A DNA stretch of 64,000 nt from Chamaesiphon minutus PCC 6605 (GCF_000317145.1 NC_019697.1:5468886-5532885), one strand, 5' to 3'. Positions 18,228 to 25,893 are shown, counted from the stretch's first letter. The notes: generated from the letters alone by a model not told the origin. Numbers and translations: made by a program.

Positions 18228-18352
18228 TGAAACTGGTAGGAATCGAACCTACGACCTCCCGCTTAGAAGGCGATAACCCTTGTTCTACGTCCCCGAAAGG
18301 CAAAAAGTGAAGAAGGATGTTTTAGGTGCTCTATCCACTGAGCTACAGTTCC
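18228..18352 (-). tRNA. tRNA-Arg(UCU)-like RNA with ~51-nt insert in the anticodon stem
   Basis: A 125-nt RNA with acceptor GGAACTG/CAGTTTC and discriminator A, D arm GCTC-AGTGGATA-GAGC with normal GG, and a canonical T arm GTAGG-TTCGATT-CCTAC. Anticodon loop CTTCTAA (UCU) is followed by GCGGG. The matching 5' strand CCCGC is split as CC and CGC by about 51 nt that contain the core GGGGACGTAGAACAAGG and GTTAT. If the insert is removed, a perfect tRNA-Arg results, so an intron-like insert is one reading. It shares the insert, but not the A18/G55 change, with RNAs A, C and D. Confidence 0.75.
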
Positions 18353-18381
18353 AGAAATACCAACCCTGATTAGGAGTTGGA

Positions 18382-18454
18382 CGAGATTGACGGGAGTCGA
18401 ACCCGCGACTTTCCGCTAGACAGGCGGACGCTCTCACCACTGAGCTACAATCCC
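18382..18454 (-). tRNA. tRNA-Asp(GUC), copy 2
   Basis: A standard 73-nt gene, identical to copy 1 except for the T-loop, which reads TTCGACT instead of TTCGAAT. Acceptor, D arm, anticodon loop CTGTCTA and T stem are intact. The neighbouring spacer (CCAACCCTGATTAGGAGTTGG-like) resembles that of copy 1, supporting duplication of an Asp-plus-spacer unit. Confidence 0.93.
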
Positions 18455-18458
18455 AAAT

Positions 18459-18579
18459 TAGGTGGGGCAGGAATTGCACCTGCGATGGCTAAACCTCGAT
18501 AATCCTCGTTCTACGTCCCTGATGGGCAAGTGAGCGAATAAGGAATAAAATAGCTGCCTTACTACTTGGCTACCCACCT
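18459..18579 (-). ncRNA. tRNA-like RNA C with ~50-nt insert in the anticodon arm
   Basis: A 121-nt RNA with a perfect acceptor stem AGGTGGG/CCCACCT and discriminator A. The D arm is GCC-loop-GGC, with A18-G19. The T arm is GCAGG-TGCAATT-CCTGC (G55). The insert carries the hairpin CCC-ATCA-GGG followed by ACGTAGAACGAGG and ATTATCG. Outside the insert GCTA and TAGC can pair as the anticodon stem, but no loop with U33 can be formed. It begins only 5 nt after tRNA-Asp copy 2 ends in the array. Confidence 0.75.
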
Positions 18580-18594
18580 AGATGATGATTTGAG

Positions 18595-18718
18595 GTAGCG
18601 AGGCGGGAGTTGCACCCGCATTTCCGACGATGCGAGGGGGGATTCGTTAAAAGCGATAACCCTCATATCTGCGCCCCTTGCGGGTAAAAATGGTACTTTG
18701 CTATTAAGCTACTCGCTA
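18595..18718 (-). ncRNA. tRNA-like RNA D, first RNA of the array
   Basis: A 124-nt RNA with a perfect acceptor stem TAGCGAG/CTCGCTA. The D arm is GCTT-loop-AAGT with A18-G19. The T arm is GCGGG-TGCAACT-CCCGC (G55). The insert holds CCC-GCAA-GGG (a GNRA tetraloop hairpin), then GCGCAGATATGAGG and GTTATCG. A loop CTTTTAA resembling Lys(UUU) follows, but a second stretch of about 18 nt separates it from the likely 3' strand CGG. Total length is kept close to the other three. It is the promoter-proximal member of the array. Confidence 0.72.
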
Positions 18719-18986
18719 CATGTGGTTTGAATTTAATGCGGTTGGTTAAGTCTTCATCTCGGTTGCTCCTGTTGTGTTTGTTTCCATGTACACAGAATAG
18801 CCTCAGAGACTAACCCGAAGCTAACTCGAGATCGAATCGCTAGAACATATACCAGATAAAGATTTTAGACTTAGGGGAAAAGTTTCACCCAGGGGATACC
18901 CCGAACTTTGCCACGGAATTTGCTGGGGTTGACTTGTAGGATGACTTAGTTTCTGGCTAAAAATCGGCACCAAGGCGATCGAAACT

Positions 18987-19607
18987 ATGAGTAATCAAAA
19001 GTTAGCAACACAATATAGAGCCGACGAAAAACGGCTATCGCTCGGTTGTATCGCTTGGATTCTGGCGATCTTAAGTATTCCAGCAGCCCTCATCGGGAGT
19101 TGGGGGTGGAGCTATCTCAATGGCAAAGGGACTGCGTTAATCGCGCTAGATGCGAGCAGTGGTAAATATCTCTGGTCGGCGGCGATAGGTAACGATTTCT
19201 CTCGGTTGCAAAGTCTGATGACAGCAGAGCGATCTGGAATCTATCTTTTATGTCTGAAATATGGCAAAGTCACAGAGGTTGACTCTATAATATTTTCGCT
19301 CGATCGCCAAACTGGTAAACCAATTTGGTATGCGCAATATCCCAATCGAGTAGGTAGCAGTTTGGAAAAACGAGATCTAATTAGTAACTCCAAAACTGTC
19401 TATGGAGTATTACAAAATCGTTCGGACAATGGTAGTATCGGCTGGGAAGATGCTGTTGTCGCGATCGCCAATACCGATGGCAAACAACGCTGGCAATGGA
19501 AAACTAAGTTTAGGCTGTATGAAGAGACGCTCGCCGTCGATGAGGAGCGATTCTTCATTCTTGCATCAGTGCCGCGCTGGCGATTGCTGTTTGGCGCGAT
19601 CGATTAG
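18987..19607 (+). pseudogene. Truncated PQQ-type beta-propeller protein
   Basis: This 206-residue frame has one N-terminal membrane helix (about 22-45). Three blades of the PQQ/pyrrolo-quinoline propeller type follow, with ALDASSGKYLW, SLDRQTGKPIWYAQ and AIANTDGKQRWQW. Such proteins normally have six or more blades. Here the frame stops after the third, and a hairpin-rich stretch follows at once. It is likely a 3'-truncated gene, although a short product may still be made. ATG 18987 is the only good start. Confidence 0.6.
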
Positions 19608-19667
19608 CTAGAATATCTACTAGGTGCGTATTTAAGATCTGGCGGCACCGTTTGACGCCAGAGATAG

Positions 19668-19718
19668 CCCCCACTCTGTCAGGAAAACTAACTCCTGACG
19701 TTGTAGAGGAAGTGGGGG
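19668..19718. repeat. Nested hairpin after the truncated propeller gene
   Basis: Outer arms CCCCCACT and AGTGGGGG enclose inner arms GTCAGGA and TCCTGAC. A cruciform of this shape next to a truncated gene recalls the subterminal palindromes of IS200/IS605-type elements, but no transposase remnant is recognisable. A terminator role is also possible. Confidence 0.5.
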
Positions 19719-19833
19719 ATTGTAATAATTTCTCCCGATCCGGGAATACTTGACGTAGCATTAAAGCAGTAGCTTCCAATCGACGGCTCATTCGTTTGAG
19801 TGCAAATAACGTAGCAAAAAGGACTATTTTTGT

Positions 19834-20415
19834 ATGGCAGTCTCATTAGCCAAAGGGCAGCGTGTATCTCTAGAGAAAATCGCTCCAGGATTGACCGAAA
19901 TTTTCGTTGGGTTGGGTTGGGATGTCAAAGCGGTAGATACAGGGGTAGATTTCGATCTCGATGCTTCTGTGTTCTTACTCGGCAGTAACGAGAAATTGAT
20001 TTCTGACAAACATTTCATTTTTTATAATAATCTCACCAGTCCAGATGCCTCAAAATCTGTCGAACATACTGGCGATAATCTCACTGGTGCAGGCGATGGC
20101 GATGATGAGATGGTTAAGATTAACTTCAAACAAGTTCCGGCGGAAGTAGATAAGATTGTCGTTGCAGTGACAATTCACGAAGCTCAAGAACGCAAGCAAA
20201 ATTTCGGTCAAGTTCAAAACGCGTTTGTTCGCATCGTCGATCTCCGAACTGAAAAAGAAGTCGTGCGTTATGACTTGGTAGAAGACTACTCCACCGAGAC
20301 AGCTCTGATTATGGCCGAACTCTATCGCAAAGATGGTGAATGGCGACTCAATGCCGTTGGGGCTGGTTATCAAGGCGGTTTGCAAGCATTACTCGATCGG
20401 TATCAACCAAATTAG
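19834..20415 (+). CDS. terD: TerD-family protein 1
   Basis: This 193-residue protein has the TerD calcium-binding fold: GLGWDVKAVDTGVDFDLDASVFLL, the acidic loop GDNLTGAGDGDDE, and IVVAVTIHEAQERKQNFGQV. TerD proteins bind Ca2+ through these acidic loops and belong to tellurite and general stress-response systems. The gene opens a four-gene Ter neighbourhood (terD, terD, metallopeptidase, terC). It has an AAAGGA-type ribosome site before ATG 19834. Confidence 0.92.
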   Translation: MAVSLAKGQRVSLEKIAPGLTEIFVGLGWDVKAVDTGVDFDLDASVFLLGSNEKLISDKHFIFYNNLTSPDASKSVEHTGDNLTGAGDGDDEMVKINFKQVPAEVDKIVVAVTIHEAQERKQNFGQVQNAFVRIVDLRTEKEVVRYDLVEDYSTETALIMAELYRKDGEWRLNAVGAGYQGGLQALLDRYQPN

Positions 20416-20459
20416 GGGATAGGGGATAGGGGATAGGGATTAGCCTTTAGGCTTTAATT

Positions 20460-20590
20460 TTTAAGATTAGATTGCTCGCTAGCAACCTAATCTTGTAAAT
20501 CTTTGAATCCTATAAATCCTGATTAGGCTTTAGGATTAGATTACTCGCCAGTAACCTAATCCTGTAAATCTTTGAATCCTGTAAATCCCG
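20460..20590. repeat. Two tandem copies of a ~60-bp AATCCTGTAAATC repeat
   Basis: Two copies in a row of a unit containing AGATTRCTCGCYAGYAACC, TAATCYTGTAAATCTTTGAATCC and TRTAAATCC lie between the two terD genes. Single copies of the same family occur near 40540, 47640, 53115 and 61170, usually ending in CCCGATCGG, so it is a dispersed repeat that was tandemly duplicated here. Confidence 0.7.
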
Positions 20591-20623
20591 ATCGATAATC
20601 AATCAACTTAGGAAGAATCATTT

Positions 20624-21232
20624 ATGGCAATAAGTCTGCAAAAAGGACAACGAATTTCATTATCTAAAGAAGCACCAGGACTGAGCAAAATTATTTGCGG
20701 ATTGGGTTGGGATGTCATCAAACCTGCTGGTGGTGGATTTTTTAGTAATTTTGGTAACAAAGCAGGTCAAGAGTACGATCTCGATGCTTCGGTAATTTGC
20801 CTCAGTGATAATGGCAAGTTAACTGATAACCAAAATATCATTTACTTTGGCAATCTCAGTCATCCTTCAGGTGCGATCGTCCATCAAGGCGATAATCTCA
20901 CTGGTGCAGGTGACGGAGATGATGAAATAATTATTATCGATTTGGCACGGATTCCTTCTAGTATTACTAAACTAGTATTCGTGGTAAATATCTATGATTG
21001 TCAAGCTCGCAAGCAAGATTTTAGTAAAATTGAAAATGCTTTTGTGCGCCTAGTTAATGTCGCAAATAATCAAGAATTGGCGAGATTTAATCTCTCTGGT
21101 CAAGATTATCAAGGGATGACTGGTATGATTCTAGCTGAGGTCTATCGTCACAATGACGAATGGAAAATGGCCGCGATTGGCAATGGTGTTAGTGTCAATG
21201 GGCTGGGCGAACTAGTCAAATCTTATATCTAG
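20624..21232 (+). CDS. terD: TerD-family protein 2
   Basis: This 202-residue paralogue of the preceding gene has the same landmarks: GLGWDVIKPAGG, YDLDASVICL, GDNLTGAGDGDDE and NIYDCQARKQDFSKIENAF. It differs by a glycine-rich insertion GGGFFSNFGNKAGQ after the first strand. It is a Ca2+-binding stress protein of the same Ter system. An AGGAAGA ribosome site precedes ATG 20624, and a terminator-like hairpin follows at 21250. Confidence 0.92.
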   Translation: MAISLQKGQRISLSKEAPGLSKIICGLGWDVIKPAGGGFFSNFGNKAGQEYDLDASVICLSDNGKLTDNQNIIYFGNLSHPSGAIVHQGDNLTGAGDGDDEIIIIDLARIPSSITKLVFVVNIYDCQARKQDFSKIENAFVRLVNVANNQELARFNLSGQDYQGMTGMILAEVYRHNDEWKMAAIGNGVSVNGLGELVKSYI

Positions 21233-21249
21233 TTATATCTTCAAAAAAC

Positions 21250-21285
21250 TGACCTAGCACTTTAATTTGTTAGGTCAAATTTTTA
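21250..21285 (+). terminator. Terminator after terD 2
   Basis: Arms TGACCTA and TAGGTCA enclose a 14-base AT-rich loop and are followed by AATTTTTAATTT. The hairpin sits 18 bp after the stop codon. Confidence 0.6.
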
Positions 21286-21346
21286 ATTTAGTTTAATATA
21301 GTCATTGCCTAATCATTGAGGTATCGATAATTTATCACTTTGATTG

Positions 21347-21456
21347 CTAAGTAGATAGGTATAATTAAATTTAAAATATCGTGTAGGGTGGGCAGTGCCC
21401 ACCAGCCAGATCTCAGGCATAATCTATTTTATAAATAATTAGACCTATCTACTTAG
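21347..21456. repeat. 110-bp element with 14-bp inverted termini (MITE-like)
   Basis: Terminal arms CTAAGTAGATAGGT and ACCTATCTACTTAG are perfect inverted repeats bounding 110 bp with no coding potential. The centre holds the palindrome TGGGCAGTGCCCA. It fills most of the 310-bp gap between terD 2 and the metallopeptidase. The remainder of the gap (21540-21595) is a run of ATCAACTATCAATT repeats. Confidence 0.6.
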
Positions 21457-21595
21457 ATATTTATGGCATATCTCATTAAATTGAGAATGGCTATAATCTA
21501 TTCTTTTATTGTAGATGGTGGGCAGTACCTAACCTAATTTTACTATCAATTATCAACTATCAATTATCAACTATCAATTATTCACTATCCACTAA

Positions 21596-22327
21596 ATGTA
21601 TCAGCGATTAAATCTCAAAAAAAGTATCAACAGAGATCGTCTTCCAATTTGGGAAAGAATCGATCTGACACGTCCTCATAAACCGAAGTGTTTTAGTTGT
21701 CGATTGCGGATTCAACCTAATTGGCGAATTTGTCCGCAATGTGGGTCGAATTTAAGCGATCGTCAGCCCAAACAGCCGCATTGTATTTGGGTAAATGCTT
21801 GCTGGGCAGCTACCGATTCTGACACAGAATCGATGCTTTTAGAAATACTTAAAGATGTCTTTGCTAAAGTTTTTAGTGCGTTTAGAAGTATTAATGTTTT
21901 TCTCACTTCAGATCCGCCAGATGCCCAAGAATGGGGCGAACGATTTACCCATGTTGGCTTGATTTTAGAGCAAGAGCCTGTGGATTATTTAGGTGTTGCT
22001 AGTTTCCATCCAGGTGGCGTTACAGATCGGGCGATCGTGCGGCTAGACCAAATTATTAATACTGCCGAACGCGCTCAATTGTCGTCTAGTCAATTATCAA
22101 ATTTGATTGCCAATACGATCGCCCATGAAATCGCCCATACTTTAGGATTAGATCATTCAGAATTGCCCGCAGATGTGATGAATGATGGACTAGATCATCG
22201 CATTCACAGTTTGATGCCACCTTCGTTTCATGCCGAACAAATTACGCAGATGAACTACGCTATTTACCAGCATCAGAAATCTTTTCAGGCGCATCTTCTC
22301 GCTGAGAAAAACCCCAAGCAAAAATGA
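21596..22327 (+). CDS. Zinc-ribbon metallopeptidase in the Ter cluster
   Basis: A 243-residue protein in two parts. Residues 33-53 form a CxxC(x11)CxxC zinc ribbon (CFSC and CPQC). Residues 75-230 hold a metzincin-type site, HEIAHTLGLDH (three His and the general-base Glu), followed by ADVM as a likely Met-turn. The fold would be matrixin-like. No signal peptide is present, so it acts in the cytosol. It lies between terD and terC; metallopeptidases are among proteins linked to Ter systems in comparative-genomics work. Its 3' end overlaps the convergent terC gene by 68 bp. Confidence 0.8.
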   Translation: MYQRLNLKKSINRDRLPIWERIDLTRPHKPKCFSCRLRIQPNWRICPQCGSNLSDRQPKQPHCIWVNACWAATDSDTESMLLEILKDVFAKVFSAFRSINVFLTSDPPDAQEWGERFTHVGLILEQEPVDYLGVASFHPGGVTDRAIVRLDQIINTAERAQLSSSQLSNLIANTIAHEIAHTLGLDHSELPADVMNDGLDHRIHSLMPPSFHAEQITQMNYAIYQHQKSFQAHLLAEKNPKQK

Positions 22328-22964
22328 TGCCGATCGTGGCAACTGTCAATACTTCGGGAATCTCCAGATCGGGGTATACTGCTCTGACCAATAGCTTCAG
22401 TCCGACTAATCCTACCGTAATATAACCCGCATCTTCGAGATGAGTATACTCATCCAACCACTTAATAAATAATCCGGCCATAAATCGGAGAATAATAATG
22501 CCGATCGTGGCACCACTAATCACTAACCAAGTATCGGTCGATACGGCAATTGCTGTGGCCACACTATCTAAAGAAAAAGCCAAATCGGTAATTGCGATCG
22601 TCGGAATTGCTTGCCAGATACTCGTGAATTGTGGCCCATGATGTTCGCCATCTTCATCTGTCTTGGAGCTAAAATATTGAAATACCAACCAGAGTAAATA
22701 AGCCGCACCCAGCACCTGAAATTGCCAGTAACGGACTACCCACGTTGCCGCCAAAATTAGCGTCATTCGCAAGATATAAGCCAGAATTAAGCCGATATTT
22801 AATGCCTGACGGCGTAATTTATCATCCGCTAATCCTTGAGAAATAGACGCTAGGGCGACAGCATTATCAGCCGATAATACTGCTTCGAGGGCAACTAGCA
22901 CTAAGAGCAGCATTGGTGTAGAAGCACCAATTTCTACTGGAGCATCGAGCAATTTGTCAATCAT
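22260..22964 (-). CDS. terC: TerC-family integral membrane protein
   Basis: This 234-residue protein has seven hydrophobic helices and both TerC hallmarks: the EAVLSADNAVALA motif in helix 1 and DLAFSLDSVATAIA in the second half. The paired acidic residues are thought to form a metal-ion path. TerC proteins act with TerD-like proteins in tellurite resistance and metal homeostasis, and some assist metallation of exported or membrane proteins. It is convergent with the metallopeptidase. Confidence 0.92.
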   Translation of the reverse strand: MIDKLLDAPVEIGASTPMLLLVLVALEAVLSADNAVALASISQGLADDKLRRQALNIGLILAYILRMTLILAATWVVRYWQFQVLGAAYLLWLVFQYFSSKTDEDGEHHGPQFTSIWQAIPTIAITDLAFSLDSVATAIAVSTDTWLVISGATIGIIILRFMAGLFIKWLDEYTHLEDAGYITVGLVGLKLLVRAVYPDLEIPEVLTVATIGIIFAWGFSQREDAPEKISDAGK

Positions 22965-23116
22965 CAGATGGTTACAACTTAACTTGTACTATTGAGGTAA
23001 CTATGTATTTAGAGTACCCAGGTAAGTTGTCGAACATTTCAATCGCGTATGAGATTTGTGGAGAGCGGGGAGTGGGGAGTGGGGAGCGGGGAGCGCAAAT
23101 CGCTCCCCGCCCTACA

Positions 23117-23905
23117 CTACTTCTGCTCCAAACTGCGGCGTAGCTGACTGCTAGCAATATCGATACAAGTAACGACGACGAGTAAAACTAACATCATGGT
23201 TGTGGCTTTATTATATTCAAAACCGCGAATGTAATTGACTAATTCAAAGCCAATTCCCCCGGCTCCGACAACTCCTAAGACGGAAGCGGCGCGGATGTTA
23301 TATTCAAACATATACAAGGTATAACCCAATAGCAATGGCATGACCTGCGGCATGACTCCATATTGAGCGATCTGGAACCAAGATGCACCGCTAACTTGCA
23401 AAGCTTCTAGGGAATAACGATCGACAGATTCGATCGCGGTTTGGTAAAATTTGCCCAGGTAACCGACAGTATAAATGCCCAGCGCGAGGGTACCCGCAGG
23501 TGCGCCCAATCCAGTGGCGGCGACGAATAGTAACCCCAAAATAATTGATGGGATCGATCGCACGGCATTTTGGATAAAATTAGCACCCCAACGCAACCAC
23601 CATGGGACTAAATTATTTGCCGATAATACCGCGATCGGGAGGGAAATAATCGCCCCAATCGTCGTTCCCCACAAGGACATCTGGATCGTTTCTAATAATT
23701 TCTCCCAGGCAACATCGAGAATAGATAGATCTGGTGGAAATAATCGCGAGATAAAATCGGCGATGTAACCACCACTGTCTCTGAGAGATTTCAGATCTAC
23801 CTGTAAACCTCTCCACGCCCAACTGTAGACAATAATAACTGCCAGGAGAATTAAGATCTTGACTATCGATTGAGCTGTCGCCGTGCTCTGGTACTTAACT
23901 TTCAA
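23117..23905 (-). CDS. phnE: Phosphonate-type ABC transporter permease
   Basis: A 262-residue permease with about six helices. The binding-protein-dependent permease loop is visible in EALQVSGASWFQIAQYGVMPQ. The C-terminal ASVLGVVGAGGIGFEL is characteristic of PhnE. It forms the membrane channel of the phnDCE importer for phosphonate, phosphite or phosphate. It starts with TTG and overlaps phnC by 11 bp, so translation is probably coupled. No C-P lyase genes lie nearby. Confidence 0.9.
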   Translation of the reverse strand: MKVKYQSTATAQSIVKILILLAVIIVYSWAWRGLQVDLKSLRDSGGYIADFISRLFPPDLSILDVAWEKLLETIQMSLWGTTIGAIISLPIAVLSANNLVPWWLRWGANFIQNAVRSIPSIILGLLFVAATGLGAPAGTLALGIYTVGYLGKFYQTAIESVDRYSLEALQVSGASWFQIAQYGVMPQVMPLLLGYTLYMFEYNIRAASVLGVVGAGGIGFELVNYIRGFEYNKATTMMLVLLVVVTCIDIASSQLRRSLEQK

Positions 23906-24689
23906 TTAACTGCTCGAATTGTGCGCTGAGATTTTGACTGCTTCCATGATAAACGACCCGACCCCGATCGACAATAATTGCAGTCTGGGCATAAGTACTA
24001 GCCAAAGCTAAATCGTGCAAAACGGTAACGATCGTCATCCCTTCACTATGTAAATGGGCAAGATTTTTCATCACCTGTTGAATTGCCATAATATCCAATC
24101 CAGTGACTGGTTCGTCAGCTAATAAAATCTGTGGCGATCTCATTAAAGCTCTGGCAATTGCCACGCGTTGTTGTTGTCCGCCGCTCAGTTGGCGCGTCGG
24201 TTGACTGGCAAATTCAGCCATTCCCAATCGATCGAGTAATTCGAGCGCATTTTGCCGCTCGCTGGCTGGAAATCCCCTTAATGTCTGCCAACCTGAAAAC
24301 CCACCTAATTTGCCGCACAAGACATTATCGAGGGCGCACAGTTGTGGAATCAAACCGCCGCCTTGAAACAACATCGCCAGGGGTTGACGCGCGCGATCGC
24401 GGGTACTCGGCGTCATCGGGACATCATTCACCAAGATACTTCCCGATTTTAGCGGCATTAATCCCGCGATCGCGCGTAATAGACTAGATTTACCCGCACC
24501 ATTCAATCCCAAAATGGCTACAAATTCACCTTGTTCGATCTCACAGTCGATGCCATCCAAAATCGGTCGATTGCCAATTTTTGCCCGACTGACTGCCGCT
24601 TGAGATCTAATTGCCGAACCAAGATTTGGCAATTTTGCTCTCTGTTTATCGATGTCAATCGAACTTAGTTCGCTACTGATTGTACTCAC
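23895..24689 (-). CDS. phnC: Phosphonate-type ABC transporter ATPase
   Basis: A 264-residue ATPase with Walker A GLNGAGKSS, Q-loop in AMLFQGGG, signature LSGGQQQRVAIARAL and Walker B ILLADEP. The first 40 residues are a non-conserved extension, so a later start is possible, but no better ATG is seen. It energises the phnDCE importer. It overlaps phnE downstream and follows phnD by 253 bp; that gap contains TAATTGA repeats and no gene. Confidence 0.9.
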   Translation of the reverse strand: MSTISSELSSIDIDKQRAKLPNLGSAIRSQAAVSRAKIGNRPILDGIDCEIEQGEFVAILGLNGAGKSSLLRAIAGLMPLKSGSILVNDVPMTPSTRDRARQPLAMLFQGGGLIPQLCALDNVLCGKLGGFSGWQTLRGFPASERQNALELLDRLGMAEFASQPTRQLSGGQQQRVAIARALMRSPQILLADEPVTGLDIMAIQQVMKNLAHLHSEGMTIVTVLHDLALASTYAQTAIIVDRGRVVYHGSSQNLSAQFEQLIES

Positions 24690-24942
24690 TATAAATTAAT
24701 TGATAATTGATAATTGATAATTGCGGATGCACCCACGCCTTTGTTCTCCGACAGCTAAGCGCACCAAGCAGATAACTGGGTTGTTGGGGTGATGCTATAA
24801 ACCCCTGTTAAGAGATAAGACCAGACAGCACACCAAGCAGGGGGATTTCCACTAATTTCGCTTCTAACTAGAGATGTGTATATACGGTAGCTTTCTGAGG
24901 GGGAAACCGGATTTAAAGTCCCCCCTATTCTCTATCCTCTAG

Positions 24943-25893
24943 TTACGGTTTCATCCCGGCTTGCTCTAGCGCGACTTGGGTCGGTTTGAGGTGCGAATTG
25001 TTGACTTTTACCAATTTGGTGGAATTGTAAAGAGCCGTAAATAATCTATTATTGGCAGGCTCATTTAATTTCATCATCGCTGCAATTAGCTTGTTGCGAT
25101 CGCTAACAGAAACATCATCATCGATGACAATACCGTGCGCGGGAACGCCAGAAATACTATACAGCACGCGTAAATTGCTAGCTTCGGCAGCCGTAATATA
25201 GGGCGCACCCAACGTATACTCCGATACTGCGGCGACATCAGCTTGATTTCTCAATACGGCTTGAAGGGCTTTATCGTAGCTGCCACCGTAGGTGACTTGC
25301 CCGAAGAAACCATTCAAGCGATCGCGATTGGGGATGAGTTTTTGTTGTACTAATTCCGCTACGGGAAAGATAAATCCCGACCCAGAGGTGGGCGAGGTAA
25401 ATGAGATCCGCTTGCCTTTGAGCTGGCTCAGAGTTGCTTCTCCTTGCCCAGACTTAAGAGGACTATTTTTGGAAACTACAAAAATAGATTTGTAAGTATG
25501 TCCGCCAGAATAATTAGAGCGCACTTCTGCCAAATACAAACTGGCGTTAGCTAATTCTCTGGCTTTGAGGGCGGAGCGACTGCTCAAAAAGGCTACATCA
25601 GCGCGATTGGCACGCAAGGCTTCGACTGCTGCGGTCTCATCGGCAATCACCGCTTCGACAGGCTGTTGCAACTCTTTACTAAGAAATGCTGTCACTGCTT
25701 TGGCCTTAGCCTCTAAGTCGGTCGTGCCCGATCTAGTGGGAAAGACAATTTTGAGGGTCTGAGCTTGGGCTTGTGCGGGAGCTAGACGCAGGTTGGTGGC
25801 GATCGATTCGCCGATCGATCGACTGTTCATTGTTGCTACTCCAGCTAGAATAGTCGCTCCAATGCCGATCCCAAATTTGAGGTGCTGATTCAT
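24943..25893 (-). CDS. phnD: Phosphate/phosphite/phosphonate-binding protein
   Basis: A 316-residue exported protein with a signal peptide at 1-43 (cleavage near AQAQ). The mature domain has the PhnD pattern: LKIVFPTRSGTTDLEAKA, VIADETAAVEALRANRADVAFL, and the ligand-binding SFTSPTSGSGFIFP. It is the periplasmic receptor of the phnDCE importer. The specificity cannot be told from sequence; cyanobacterial homologues often prefer phosphite or methylphosphonate. It is the first gene of the transporter series. Confidence 0.9.
   Translation of the reverse strand: MNQHLKFGIGIGATILAGVATMNSRSIGESIATNLRLAPAQAQAQTLKIVFPTRSGTTDLEAKAKAVTAFLSKELQQPVEAVIADETAAVEALRANRADVAFLSSRSALKARELANASLYLAEVRSNYSGGHTYKSIFVVSKNSPLKSGQGEATLSQLKGKRISFTSPTSGSGFIFPVAELVQQKLIPNRDRLNGFFGQVTYGGSYDKALQAVLRNQADVAAVSEYTLGAPYITAAEASNLRVLYSISGVPAHGIVIDDDVSVSDRNKLIAAMMKLNEPANNRLFTALYNSTKLVKVNNSHLKPTQVALEQAGMKP

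Noticed and set aside
18285-18479. 64-residue minus-strand frame through tRNA-Asp and the Arg-like RNA
   Set aside because: It is translation of tRNA sequence and not a protein gene.
17704-18718. Group I introns in the tRNA-like genes
   Set aside because: The inserts are about 50 nt and lack the P, Q, R and S core of group I introns, which are several times longer.
18746-18757. Three-codon frame Met-Lys-Thr-stop with an AGGAG site just upstream of the RNA array
   Set aside because: It could be a leader peptide, but a three-codon frame is expected by chance; there is no supporting pattern.
19555-19791. 78-residue minus-strand frame after the truncated propeller gene
   Set aside because: It runs through a hairpin repeat and shows no domain.
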